Of a stretch of DNA of 64,000 bases, positions 63,815-64,000 are shown one piece after another. This DNA comes from Crenobacter luteus (GTDB lineage Bacteria > Pseudomonadota > Gammaproteobacteria > Burkholderiales > Chromobacteriaceae). The position numbers and the translations under genes are program-made. Within the stretch, counting starts at the first letter, position 1, and the number at the start of each line of letters is the position of its first letter. The DNA lies in the NCBI RefSeq assembly GCF_004345725.1, contig NZ_SLXG01000005.1, forward strand, positions 69,605 to 133,604, in the 5' to 3' direction. The notes beneath the pieces are model-generated. The model did no database searches. It saw only the letters and a program-made list of their open reading frames with translations, and was not told where the DNA came from.

Positions 63815-64000
63815 CTAACAAAACCGCTCGACAAAGCGTAAGCAGATCAAGGCACAAGCCAGCTTGAGCAAGGCGTAATGCGTATCCAGCCGTCTTTCGA
63901 AGCGGATGCGCAGCTTGCCGAGCGCGGCAAACCAGGCGTGGGTACGTTCGACCACCCAGCGGTGCCGGCCCAGTTTCTCGCGACTTTCCATCCCTCGGCG
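63815..64000 (-). mobile_element. IS5-family transposase, C-terminal end (runs off the window)
   Basis: Minus-strand reading gives a 61-residue C-terminus: GRHRWVVERTHAWF, GKLRIRFERRLDTHYALLKLAC, ICLRFVERFC then stop at 63817-63815. The WVVERTHAWF block carries the last catalytic glutamate of the IS5-type DDE transposase. The inverted repeat end is probably near 63805-63823 but cannot be proven from one end. Confidence 0.9.

Overview
The window is GC-rich, densely coding bacterial chromosome with housekeeping genes throughout. Gene content and order point to a betaproteobacterium, most likely Neisseriales of the Chromobacterium type: leuC-leuD-leuB-asd-asd paralogue-fimV-truA-trpF-trpB-trpA-accD, class I polyhydroxyalkanoate (PHA) genes with PhaR and a phasin, and selD/mnmH beside mnmC. 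The genus is inferred; there is no rRNA gene to confirm it. One tRNA (Ser-GGA) is present, and no CRISPR array or prophage was seen. The only mobile DNA is the end of an IS5-type transposase at the right edge.

Layout. 1-12.8 kb (minus strand): a long biosynthetic run, leuC, an entericidin-like lipoprotein, leuD, a small membrane protein, leuB, asd, a catalytically dead asd paralogue, fimV, an EcfT/CbiQ-like membrane protein, truA, trpF, trpB, trpA and accD (cut by the window edge). 13-15.3 kb: MFS transporter, hslR, FAH-family hydrolase. 15.5-18.6 kb: phaC and phaA. 18.8-23.8 kb: argS, trhP (U32 family), three small or uncharacterised genes including a DUF455 ferritin-like protein. 23.9-27.4 kb: fliW, tag, and the queuosine genes queC-queD-queE. 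27.6-36.9 kb: small lipoprotein, clpB with a sigma-32-type promoter, mvaB, acetoacetate-CoA ligase, an alanine/sodium symporter and a GT-C glycosyltransferase. 37-44.7 kb: rpmE, cysS, glnS, then selD divergent from mnmH-mnmC. 44.8-49.2 kb: thioesterase, TauE/SafE exporter, glycine-zipper protein, hexose-6-phosphate mutarotase-like protein, tRNA-Ser and a frameshifted acyltransferase. 49.3-55 kb: nadE, lolA, rarA, an unknown gene, serS and a small helical protein. 55-64 kb: a four-CBS/PAS/GGDEF/EAL protein, rimO, phaR, a phasin, an M14 carboxypeptidase, a PilZ-like protein and the IS fragment.

How genes connect. The left block makes leucine, tryptophan and aspartate-semialdehyde-derived amino acids. 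phaC/phaA and phaR/phaP form a PHA granule system split over two loci 42 kb apart; mvaB and acetoacetate-CoA ligase feed the same acetoacetyl-CoA pool. queC-D-E, mnmH, mnmC, trhP and tag/truA make tRNA and nucleobase modification a recurring theme.

The most interesting signal is not a gene. A 14-base word, AAGGTTGGCCGAGC (or its complement), occurs perfectly seven times and with one mismatch eight more times in 64 kb, on both strands, inside genes in different reading frames, and as inverted pairs after genes, at least one of which forms a textbook intrinsic terminator. This is how DNA uptake sequences behave in Neisseriaceae, but the word is unrelated to the classical neisserial uptake sequence. 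I propose it as a candidate uptake-type genomic word.
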